Origin: Rallus limicola
Taxonomy: Eukaryota > Chordata > Aves > Gruiformes > Rallidae
Direction: 5' to 3'
DNA length: 64,000 nt
NCBI GenBank assembly: GCA_022605955.1
Contig: JAKCOZ010000018.1
Coordinates: forward strand, 9,618,001-9,682,000
Of this stretch, positions 49,491 to 60,900 are shown piece by piece (position 1 is the stretch's first letter; each line of letters opens with the position of its first letter). The notes under the pieces are model-generated. The model was not told the origin of the DNA. It worked only from the letters and a program-made list of their open reading frames with translations, and made no database searches. A program made the translations under genes and the position numbers.

Positions 49491-52400
49491 TCATAGAGCA
49501 ACTGAACGAAGCTGCCACCCTCTGCCAGCAACAGGACGGGTAGCTGAACGTGTCAGCAGGTTGTGCATGAAGGGCTTTTTACCAGGAGGTTGATTGGGTT
49601 GTAGGTTTTCCCTGTTGGCACAGAACCGTTTCTTTAAGGTAGATGTTGGAGGAGCCTGGAGCTTCTGCACAGTGTGGTACTGTTCAGCAATACAAGCTGC
49701 TTTCTTCCGCAGGTCTAGTTTTACCAGCATCATATTGTTCTGCAGTTCTGCCAGTGTTTGGTCCTGAGAAAGGGAAAGCAGTACATATAAAGATATGACA
49801 TGTTGCCCAACTCCCCACATACTGTGAACTGCCTTTGCCAAAATGCCCTGGGCCAGGGTGTTAAATAAGGCCTTGTGTAAAAGCTTCTACTGTCAACACT
49901 GTAGCAGTTCAGTAAAAAAAATAGGACCCGTAAGGTTAGGAAAAAGCTGAAGCTATCCTACTGCAAAAGTGCTACCATAGCAACTGTGGTAGAGCGAAGT
50001 GGATAAGGAAATGAGAACCCCAAATACTTCTGCTTTAAGTGCAGGCTGCCAGTTAACTGAACAGGAACAACTCGGGTCTCCTTTGGAGAGTTAAATGTGC
50101 GGTCTGACTCAGACATTGAAAACATTAGCAATGTAGCTCCCTTAATGTAATAAACAGTGTATGTCTAGTTAATAAGGCATTTGTATTTGCAGCTGCAAGA
50201 ACTTGGTTATTCTGCTGATTACAGAGTACATAGACTAAATCCCCCTGTGCAGCATACAACAGACACATTACCTGTCTAGCCAGAATGTCATCACACATAC
50301 AGAGGGCTTCTCGAAGTTTCCCTGCACTTGTACTGTGGCAACACGCCCTCTCTGCAGACTGAAGGGACTCCCCAAGCCTTTGTAATTCCAAACGCAGCAA
50401 CCTGACATTCTACAGGAGAAAGAGATTTAAGTCAACAGCCAGCTTTGACATCGTTCTACTAACAAAGCTGCTCCAGGGTAATTCAGACACGCAGTGCTGA
50501 GGAGGATCCCCCTCTGAGTGAGCTACACTGGTATCACAGATACCAGCATCATCCTACTAAGAGTTTGTTTACAACAGGCATGTTTTCATCTTTAACCATT
50601 GGTTTAAAAACCTGGAAGCAGCAGTTCTGAACACTGTTTAAATGGGCAGCCACCTTGCCCTGCAACCATTGCTTTCTGTAACAGAGATGGAGTTACCTTC
50701 TGTCCATCTTCCAGCTTCTTGTCTACATCCGCAGTCATGGGCCTGGCAGAGGGAGGTGGCTCCACTAATTTCTGGTACTTGCGCAACTCTAGGAACAGAC
50801 AAAAATTAGTGAGCAACAGTTACTCATAAGCTTTCAGGTTTTCTGAAGTCATGACTTCTCTTAAGACAAGCTGCCACAGGCAAGCTATGAAGTGTGTAGA
50901 TACACACAAACATTCCAGGCTTCTCCCTTTCAGTTACACAAAGGGACTTTAGAACTCGAACAGGGAGCCAATCCTGCCCCAAAGTCTGTTTTCACATGAA
51001 AATGAAGTGAAACCCTGTCCACCCAAAGCACATTACTCCTGTCACCTACAATTCAAACAGTGTTTTAGGGTGTTTAAATCCAACACATCCTACCGAAAAA
51101 AATGCCTCTCTACCCCTCTGCAAGGATTGCTTGGGCACAGTTCTACCCAAGCACTGCTGCCTTACCTGCTGTTGCAGTATTTAACTCCATTTGACATTGC
51201 TCCAATTCGGCTTTAGTCTGTGCCAGCTCCTGTTGCAGAGAGCATGAGGTAGCCACTCGCTTTGATCGACGCAAGCCTTGCCCAGAGTCCTTCTCCTTCA
51301 TATCCACACTCTCCATTTTTTGTCTTGCCTCCTGCAGAGCAGTTTGGAGCTCCTCAATCTTCTCATCACGCTCCTTAGAAAGCAAATTGGTTCAAATATT
51401 CAACAAGATGAACTACATAGAGCAGTTGTGAATATCACAAAAATACCGCAAAGAGCAAATTCTTTCAGTTTGAAGAAGTCACCTTCCTGGAATTGAGTCC
51501 CTCAAGTCCTCTCCAAACCCACTGCCACTTTCCTGATGTCATTTCATTGCCCTGAACAAACCTGGATCTCCTCCTGGTAATAGTCAGTCAGCGACTCTTT
51601 CAGGTTATTCAGTTTATCCTCATACAGTTCCTCCAGCATCTCCTTCTGAGCATCCAGGTGTTGGCTACAAAGAGAGCAAACAACTATGTGTCAGTTTGTG
51701 GTACTATAGCTCACTTGGAAAATAAAGGGAGGGAGATGAGCACAAGCTGTACCTGCACCATTGCTCCTTCTGCTGCATGTGCTCCAGCATCTCATTGCAG
51801 ATCTCTTCACGGAGGCGCATTTCTAGCTGCAGCTTCTCCTGCCGCTCATGCAACAGCAGCTCTCGCGCAGCTTCCACTATACGCAGCAAGTCCTGCAAGG
51901 ACACACACTCCATTGCACACCCCACACAAAGAACCAAAACCTAGAATAAACTAGGTGGGTCTCATATCTGTAGGCTGGAGGTTTAAGATTCTTTTAGTCA
52001 CTTGGAAAGAGGTGATTTGCTCTCCATTCCTCTCCCATTAGATGACTTAAACACTGCACTCCAGATGGAGCTGTCTCCAGAGCAGCTTCCACTGCTGCAC
52101 TGCCTCAGGCTGCACCTGCATTTGCTGCCTTGACACATTAAAACTTAAGTCCCTGATTTAATCTGATGATTTCCATCTCAACCTTTCAGCATTCCGGCTA
52201 CCTGCTTTGAGTATCCAGGAAACTTCATTATTTTTCCTCAGCTTAGCCATTTTGCATGTTTTCCTGGTCCCTAGGTTTCCCTTGCAGAGTGGGGATAATA
52301 GGTCTGCACCTGAGCTCTTTTCCACAGATGACAAAGTGTTTCAGATTTAAACCAACTGGAATGTTTTCCTCGTGGATTCCCAGTTTCCTGGTCCCATATC

Positions 52401-55400
52401 CTGAGATTCTGCCATCTTTTGGTATAGTGCCTGCCCACCTCCCAGGGCCAAACCTAACAGTCATATTCTTGCCCCTGTATCCATAAAGGTGGTAAAACAA
52501 AACAAGCTCACCTCTTTCTCATACATGGAGACATCTGCTTCATCATCACTGTCCTCTTCCAATTCCACTTCTTTCTTTGGCACTGCCTCTGCACCCTGGC
52601 TGGTTCGCCTGTGGTGTTCTTTGATGATTGATTGGATGGATGGGAGTCCCAGCTTTGTGGGAGGTACCTGAACAAGCTGAAGGGGAAAAGGCCATCACTA
52701 CTAGTCCACAAAGCCTGGAAGTTAAATCTTTGAACGTGGCACTTCTCTGCAACCTGACAGCCCTTTCAGTTTAGCAGAGTCTAGAAGTACCATAAAGGTA
52801 ATAATCCACTGGAGAATCATAGGGAAGGCTAGCTGACATTCCCCCACCTTGTAATGGTGAGGGGCCCATTCCCATGGAAGCAGGATATATCCCAATCATG
52901 CCACGATCCTGGTGTGTGAGGCTTACCTGGCTGGCAATGGCTGAGAACTTGGCTACATGCAGAGTTTCATCATATGTAGATGCACACTGGTTAATATTCA
53001 CAATCATGCATGAGCGCCCGTGCCCAGTGAAAAAGCCTTGGAACACACGGGTTAGCTTGCTGTCCCGGAAGGGAACCACAGTCTGCTTTGATCTATGGAG
53101 AGAGACAGGAGTGAGCCTACTGATAGGAAAGCCAAACAGCCTGCCCACATGCTCCCTAGAGAGCTCTGGATACTCACTTGGACTGCTGGTTCTGGCGGAG
53201 AGCAGCAATGCAGCGACCCAGAGTGTGGAGGGAGGTATTGATGTTGTTGGCTTCTTTCATCCGGTCCCCACTTCTCTGGTCTTTGCAGCGCTCTGACCCC
53301 GCAAGGTCACACAGAGATAACCTGAAGAAAACAGGTGGTATTCACATTCCCATTCTAGCCAGGTTTACAATTCAGATACCCTGCAATCACCTTCCCAGCT
53401 TCCCCAGAAGCAGAATGGCACAGAAAGTTCCTTTGGGGTGCCCAAGCTGTTGCTGGATGGCAAGGCCTACCCACAAGATACCACCACTGAGAGCTTTGCC
53501 ATGTCAGGTTCAAAGATCCTGAGGATAACCACTTCCCGAGTACCAAGACAAAGCATCTCCAGATAACTAAATCCCAGGAACAGGCATCTGCAGCACTTGG
53601 ATCAGCCCTGCAGCAAGGGCAGGGTTACACACATTTACCTTCATTCAGAAAGCCTGAGAACTACCTTAAATTGTATTTTGAAGTATTCCTCACAAACTTT
53701 TCCATCAGTTCCAAGACTTAAGAGAATATTTACTCTTCCCAAGTAGTATCAGCAAGACCCTCTGCAAGATACTTCCCACACCCCAGATCCACAAAGAGAC
53801 AGGAAAGTTGAGTCCACAGAGAATACCCCTAGACCCTAGAGAGTATGAAACTTACTCGCTGATTTTTGGAACAATTTCACTGCAACCTCTTTGCAAGTGC
53901 AAAATCCGAATGGAGAAGACACTGTGACTGTAAAGAAACATGCATGTATTTTAAAAAGGGAAATGCAACCTTGAAAAGCCTCTCCAAATTGTATGCCTGC
54001 CTAAACAACCCCTTCCCACTTCAGACCTGCGACTGGAGTTCTGGTTCATGTGGGTGCTAGCAAAACTCTGGTTTTTCCGACCCAGTTTTAGGAGTTTCCA
54101 GGCCTCATCAGCATCCTGGACATTAATCCAGTTCAGATCTGGAAAAGCAAACATGCAGTTGAGCAAGGCAGTTAGGAGACTGGCAGAAAATTAACTACAG
54201 CAGCCCCAACTTCAGTGGTGCATTTCATTGATGTGAACAGATATAACCAAGACATCTGAAACCTCTGGAAAGCCACAGAAGACAGACATCATGCTCCCTA
54301 ACACAACACTGCTAAAGCCAAGAGCCCCTCTAAGTCCTCAAGTCTCCTTAGCAAGCCACTAAAAAGATCTTTCAGGTAAATCTACCTTTCACATAGGGGT
54401 TTCCAGTCTGGTCTTCACAGAGACGCAGCGTCTGCCTTTTGCGCTTCTGGCCAGGTAAAGCTGGTTCTAACAAGTCATAGATTAACTCATTGTAAATCTC
54501 AAAGAAGGAGACCCAAATGGAGAACTGCACATCTCCTGTGTGGGTGAGTGAAACACGGTCCAAGTCAGCCCAGTGAGGGCCCAGTTCTGAGGGGAAAAAA
54601 AATAAAAAGAAAGGTAAAACACAGGATTCCATGTTTTTTCCAGGTCCAACCTGAATGGTTTTGCTATAGACTGAGATCTTCAGCAAGAATGCTCTACCCA
54701 GAGTCAAATCTTTTTGGATAGATCTGGGCCTACACCGGTGCCTGTCCCCAGTCAGGCAGCCCGAGATGCCCTTCAGCAGCATCCTCCTGAGTAAGGATTT
54801 AGATGCTTGGTCTTGGCTGCAGAAGTGTAGGATCTCTCAAACATGAGCTCCCCGCAGCTCTCCTGGTTACTTTAATTCCTCCATGCTTTTGGATACCAAA
54901 TCTGCTAGTAGCTCCTAGGTTTGAAAGTCTGGGTGCAAGCGCTCACTGCAACATGTCACTTCAGCACCCCTCTTTCCAGCTTCCCCTATCACATGGCATT
55001 CAGCTGCTGAATAACCACATCCCTTGAAGTGGATATCAAAGAGCTTTTTTTTCTACAAGGTTAGAGTTATTATGCAGTGGAGAGTTCTTTTTACATTGGC
55101 AAGATAGACATACAAAATCCCTCAGCCCCAATATCCTCATCTTTTAAAGGGAAAATGAGACAACAGCATCTTTACACCTTTACCCACAACACAGCTTCCA
55201 AATAGCCATCAACAGTTCTTTCCCCATCCTCCAACAAGCAGCAGGTAGCACACAACAGGTTTCTGGACATACCTTCTGTCTGGCTGACATCTGAATGGTT
55301 GGTGAGTTGGCTAGATGAAGAAAGGCCAGCAACTCCACTGTCAAAACTGCCACTGGTGGTGGCCTGGAACTGAGATTCAGAACTCTGACTCCTCTTCATT

Positions 55401-57330
55401 GGTGTTAACAGCTCCTCCTGGAAGGAAACAAAGAACATGGGCATGTGCGCTCCCACATCCTCTCCCTATTTGTATTAAACCTCCTAGAAGCTGCATGCTT
55501 ACCTCCCAGGGACCGCTCCGCAGCATGGTCTGCTTCTTGATCTCTTCCTGTCGCACCTGCCTGCTGTCCAGCCAAACTACCTCATTGGAGAGAGATGGCT
55601 TCAGATCCACGCCTTGGTACAGCTGGTCCCCCACACTGTTGAAGATGACTGCTAAGGACCGGGGCAGAATCCCCCCGTCTTTGTTGCTCCCTGAAGCAAG
55701 AACAGCAGCAGCAAGTTGAGGATTCACACATAGAATCAGAGAACTCCTTCAGCAGGCTGCTAACACTAGTTCTTTCCTTACCCTGAATAGTGTGAGTCTT
55801 CCCTGAGTTGGTGATGCCATAGGTATAAACCAGCCAGTTTTGCCCATTCAGTACATCCTTTACCACCTGCTTCATTGTCTCTTCAAAGAACAATTTCTGC
55901 CCCACATCTGGTCCAAAGATCTGCAAACAAGAGACATGTAAAATGGCCTTATGTAGATCTTTCCTGTATTTTGACTACTGGTGGTGGTTCAGGTGATGTT
56001 ACATAGTTCTTCATTATCTCCACCAGCCCCACATCACGAGCAACAGACCCACCAGTAATTCCAGTCCAAGCCCCCCGTGAAAACAAGATGTTCACTTGCT
56101 TAATCCAATAACATCTGGTATCACTACAGCCTCTAGTGCATTTAGAGCTGTATGAACAAAGCTTAGCATTTGCTGCCAAAAAAAGTTGTCAGGATCAGCT
56201 TAAAAAGAAAAAACCTAAAGGAACTGCAACAGAAACAATCTTAAATAGAAAGGATTGGGCAAGACAACATAATTCTGGAGTCTATGTGTATTAGTAAGCC
56301 AACTTCTCAAGCTGTAAGGCTGGCTTAAGCTAGAAACATTTCCAGATGGACTGTTTGTCCCAGTTACCTACCCGGGTGAAAGAGAATCTGTGCGCTGCTT
56401 GTCCCACTCCACGTTCTGTGATCCGCATGGTGAAGGAGTCTTTAGGGGCTTTTAGGAGAAGGGTCTCTGAATTCTCAATGCAAACGCAGCCCTAAAGAAC
56501 ACAGAAAACCCCATGGCTGTGATGGCATCCAAGAGGCCATAGCATAGACAGCAAAGGGTAATAGTGTCTTCCTGCAGACACTCAGGCAACCAGCTCAGAG
56601 ACTGCTTCATTTGGTCTTACCTGGTCTTCCCCTTTTTCCACTTCTGTAGATTTCAGAGGTCGAACTCTCAGATACACCTTTAATTTTCCATTTTTGTCTT
56701 CAGCTACAGCCTGCAAAAAAATCAGCACAGGTTAAATACTGTAGGCAGAGTCAATACAGAACCATCCATCAGAACAGTAACAGGAACCACAGCATGGAGC
56801 ACACATGGCTACCCCAGCTAGTGCTCAGTAACTCATGGACAATTCTTGGGGTCCAAAATCCCCAGTGATGCCAATTTTGCAAAGCTTTTCCAGGGACAAC
56901 ACCATTTATTTTGTTCATGTAATGAGTTAGACCAACAACTTGAAGATCTGACACCAACTCCAGCCCCCAGACCAAACACCACACTGAGGAATCGCTTTAA
57001 GAGGTGCTTGCTGACAGTGACAGTACACTGCTGGTAACAGGAACTGCTCCCCCCAGCGCAACATTCTGATGTATCCTCCTCGGAAGGCATTGCACATCAC
57101 CTCTGTGCAGGGGGACAGCAGCGATAAACCAAAACCCCGCCCCACTTGTGACAGAAAAGCTCCAGTCTCACCTGCTGGGAGCCATCTAGATTTGGGGAGA
57201 TGGCAGAGAACTCCGACAGCAGGTCCTTGCGCACATCCACCCCGAACCCTGTCGCTGTGGATTCGAGGACGGGCGAGACGGCAACATCCTCATCAGAGAA
57301 CAGCCCTGGGGAGGCCAGCGCTTGCGCCAT
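49491..57330 (-). CDS. KIF20A: Kinesin family member 20A (MKLP2), 18 coding exons
   Basis: Exons in coding order: 57330-57172, 56710-56621, 56491-56372, 55920-55782, 55690-55503, 55417-55273, 54586-54386, 54138-54027, 53927-53856, 53321-53178, 53092-52927, 52676-52512, 51892-51753, 51664-51562, 51373-51166, 50788-50697, 50409-50272, 49763-49491. They total 2655 nt in one continuous frame: 884 residues plus stop (human 890). It is a plus-end-directed kinesin of the central spindle that brings the chromosomal passenger complex to the midzone for cytokinesis and is linked to Rab6/Golgi traffic. Visible elements: the KVYLRVRPL start of the motor near residue 63, P-loop GITNSGKT at 158-165, switch I NQNSSRSH at 379-386, switch II DLAGSE at 414-419, and the large loop-6 insertion typical of kinesin-6 (about 175-305). 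An acidic neck EVELEEDSDDEADVSMY lies near 548-564, then long coiled coil at about 570-800 and a basic tail. Donors after the exons ending at 54027 (GTCTGA) and 51562 (GTTTGT) are weak. Confidence 0.97.
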
Positions 57331-57347
57331 GGCGCCTCACACAGCTC
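57331..57347 (-). other. KIF20A: KIF20A 5' UTR part of exon 2
   Basis: The 17 nt before the ATG follow a good acceptor, CTTCTCCTCCAG|GAGCTG on the minus strand. The ATG lies in a favourable GCGCCATGG context. Confidence 0.7.
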
Positions 57348-57738
57348 CTGGAGGAGAAGGGTGCGGTGAGGGCAGGGCGCTGTTGCAGCGGCCTTTCAGG
57401 CGTGCAAGCTTTGCTCCCCACCGCGCAGCCCACCTACCCCCACAAAGCCGGGCAGGCCGCTGTGCAGACCCTCTCCTCCCGGCTGCGGCACACGCACACC
57501 CCACACCCAGCACAGCGCCTACACGTGTGGCCCACCCGCCGTGTGCCCCCCTGATCACCGCACAGGACACACACCCCCACCGCGGGAAGCCCGACAGACA
57601 CTGCACACAGGACCACCCCACCGGGCTGCCCACGCACGGGACAGCCAGCGCCGCTCCCCACACACACACCTTCTCACGCCGGCGGACACAGACCCCACCC
57701 CGCTCCGCTCCGCTCCGGCACCGCAGCCTCACACTCAC

Positions 57739-57768
57739 CTCGCGTCCGCGCGGCTGCTACTGTTGAGG
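57739..57768 (-). other. KIF20A: Probable KIF20A untranslated exon 1 (5' end approximate)
   Basis: On the minus strand the exon ends ACGCGAG followed by donor GTGAGT (plus-strand ACTCAC at 57733-57738). Spliced to the acceptor at 57348 it leads straight to the ATG. The transcription start is inferred to lie just downstream of the CHR-like TTTGAA. Confidence 0.6.
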
Positions 57769-57769
57769 T

Positions 57770-57968
57770 TTCAAACCTCGCCGCCTGCCCTCTCCACCAA
57801 TGAGGACCCGCGCCGGCGCGTCCGCCAATCAGCGCCCGTTCCGAGGCTGATTGGGCGGGGCCTGAAGGCTCGTCCGCTCGCGAGTCCGAGAACGGCCGGG
57901 GGCGCGCGCATTTCCCGCCGGGCTTTGCGCGCGGCTCCGCCCTGTCTCCCGCGGGCCGGGCGGGAACG
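57770..57968. promoter_or_regulatory. Bidirectional KIF20A/BRD8 promoter with CCAAT, GC box and CDE/CHR-like site
   Basis: The two genes diverge from this short CpG-rich stretch. Elements seen: TTTGAA on the KIF20A strand (57770-57775), preceded by GGCGG (57781-57785) at 5 nt, resembling the CDE/CHR pair of G2/M promoters. CCAAT boxes are at 57797-57801 and 57825-57829 (plus) and 57850-57854 (minus). A GC box GGGCGGGGCC starts at 57853. CCAAT boxes spaced about 25-30 bp upstream of a CHR are the known NF-Y/DREAM arrangement of mitotic genes. That it controls KIF20A here is inferred from position. Confidence 0.7.
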
Positions 57969-60900
57969 ATGGCGGCGGGGACGGGCAGTGAGTGCGGGGC
58001 CTGTCGGGAGAGGCGGCGGGGAGCGGGGGATCGGGCGGTGGGGAGGGAGCTGAGGCCCACGGCAGCGGGACTGGGGCGAGAAGGGGGCAGGGAAACGGCC
58101 CGTAGGGCATTAAACGGTTCCGAAGGGAGGGGCGCGGCGAGAGGGGCGGGGCGAACAGCCGTGAGGGGCGGGGCTGCGGATGTGGGAGCGGGGGCGGGGC
58201 TACGGGTCAGGGGGCGGGGTTTCCGGGTTAGGGGGCGGGACTCCGGTCTGGGGTCCCCGGGGGCGGCTGGCATTCCCCGACGGGTCCCCGCACTCCTTCC
58301 CCTCTCCCGGCAGAGCACAAGCTGCTGAGCGCCGGTCCCACGGAGCCCTGGTCCATTCGCGAGAAGCTCTGCCTGGCCTCGTCCGTCATGCGGAGCGGGG
58401 ACCAGAACTGGTAAGGGAGCGGGACGCAGGAGCCCCGGGGCAGTGCCGGGCTGCGGGCCGTCCCGCTGCCGCTCCGGCAGCTCGGCTTTCTCTGCGCACA
58501 CCGGAGGTGGAGCTCTTGAGGGTGGGGGTAGGAGAGGCGTGCGGTGACAGGCTTCTGGCACCATGTGAAGACAGGCGTGGTGATGAGAGCAGAGAGGGGC
58601 ATGTTCGGGGATTGGAAGGGGTGAGTTACGGTCAGGAAGGGCATTTGGGAACAAACTCCCCGTAGCTGTTCAGCTGCCCTCTTGCCCTCACCAAACCAGG
58701 GCTCTCGTGGAAATGTACTGGTGCCACCAGAAGCTAGACGGTTGCTTTAAAAAGCAAAGCAAGGGAGTAAAGCCGGATTTTATAAGGAGCAGGCAAGTCT
58801 TTTTGAATCCAAAGGCTGTATTTGAGTAATTCCCAAACACAATAACTCCTTGGCGAGTTCATTCTGTCTAGAGCAGCCTTCCAGTACCTGAAAGGTGTCT
58901 GTCAGCTGAGGAAGAACTGTTCACGAGAGCATGGAGCAGTAGGTCAAGAGGTAATGGTTTTAAACTAGAGAAGGGGAGATTTAGGTTGGTTATTAGGAAA
59001 ATGTTCTTCAGTATGAGGGTGGTAGATCACTGGAACAGGTTGCCCAGAGATATAGTGGAGGCCCCATCCCTGGAGATACTCAAGGTCAGGCTTGATGGGG
59101 CTCTGAGAAACCTGATATAGTGAGGATGTCCCTGCTTACTGCAGGGGAGTTGGACTAGATGAACTCTAAAGGTCCCTTCCAGCCTTTGAAGCCTGAAAAA
59201 GCCAGAATCAAGACTCATGGACATTCTGTGATTCTATGGTAAAGTTAAGAGGGCAGTGATTTTCCATTTCTCTTCCTTAGGGTCTCAGTCAGCAGAGCTA
59301 TCAAACCCTTTGCAGAGCCAGGACGCCCACCTGACTGGTTTTCCCAAAAGGTAAGATACTGATGTTTGAGTCTTGGGAAAAGAATGAGTTCTGCATGGGA
59401 TATGTGAGACAGCTGCTTAAGAGAATGTATTACTTGCTTTAAAAAAAGACAGGAAAATTAACTTTTTTTAAATCAACTTTATTTAAATCAGAGTAAATAC
59501 TTTTCCCTGTTTCTGAAATTAAATTTAAGCTTAGAGTGTAGTTGCATAAAGTTAAGGAAAAGATGGGGATGACCAAAGACACAAGACAGCTTTCACGTAA
59601 AGGATGGCTAGGTAAGGCAGAGCCCTTAACTTAAAACAGAGATGAGTAACAAGAATACAAGAGGTGCCTGCACAGTCAGAAGTACCATGTTGAGAATGAA
59701 TGAGGATTAATTATTCAGTTCAGTGCTTTGTCCTGTAAAAGGTGGAGAGGCTGTTAACTCAGACTTACAGGAGGCAGATTCAAAGCAAACCTAAAGAGAA
59801 GGTTCTTCACCAGGCATGTAACTGAGGTGTGGAACTCTTTACCCCGGGAATTTGTTACTGCTCATGTATTGTGGTGTGTCCTGCACCTGGGATTTCTGTT
59901 GTATAAGGGACAGAAGGGGATTAAGAGAATCAAGGGAGAAGAAGTTGTGGGTTTTATGTTGCTTACTGTTTCTGTTAAGCTGTGAAACTAGCGTTGAGAT
60001 GTTACTTTGTCTTCTCCATTGAAGTATTTTTGTTCCTGATCACAGTGAGAGGCGTTACAGCTACACTTTCCCTAACCATTCTTGTTTGCTTTGATTTCTG
60101 AACAGCCAGTTGAGAGTATCTGTTCTTTAGCTTTGTTTTGAAGATCAGCTTGGGCCTCCTCACTTTGAGCTACATGGAATTATAGCCATGGGGGTCTTCA
60201 GATACATTCATAATGTGTGAGACCTCCAAAGGAAATAGAAATAAGTGCCCCTTTGGTTTCATTGATAGGCAAAGCTGACTCTTTGGCATCCTCTGACTTC
60301 CTTTGTTTCTTCTTAGCACTGTGCATCTCAGTATTCAGAGCTCTTGGAGACGACGGAGACCCCTAAGTGAGTACAAAGCCTGAAGCAAGTGCAGTCTGCA
60401 GGAATTTTGGAGGGACTTGTCATTTGCTACAGCAAAGGGCTTGATTGTGCTCCTCCCAAAAGGAGCACACGGGAATGAGGAAATTCAGTTGCAATAGCTG
60501 GCATGGGTGGACAGGGATCAGAGCATGGTGGAGGGCGGAGATAGGCGAGTCCAGAGTATTAGAATGTGCTTCCAATATCTCCTTATCTTGCCTCCTTTTT
60601 TCATAAGAACAAACTATTTCAGTATTACCTTGTTCTAAAACTGGTCGTACTCTTTAGTGTCTTCCATACGCTGCTACTGTCTTTACAGTACATGGCAACT
60701 GGGGCCTCTTTGCCACAGCTTCATTTATAGCAGTTACATTGTGCATCTGGAGACTTACTGTGGCAAAACCAAGCATTTATTCAGCTGGAACAAGCCACAA
60801 CATATTGGTCTTATTGGTCAGAAGCTTTACAGATGAAACTGTCCTTCAGTGTAGAAAAAAAAGCAAGAGTGAGAAGGCAAAGCGTTCTCTATTTTGCAGC

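Noticed and set aside
57674..58654. 326-codon minus-strand open frame across the KIF20A/BRD8 promoter
   Set aside because: Antisense to BRD8 exons 1-2 and GC boxes; proline/arginine-rich, no domain, runs through the promoter.
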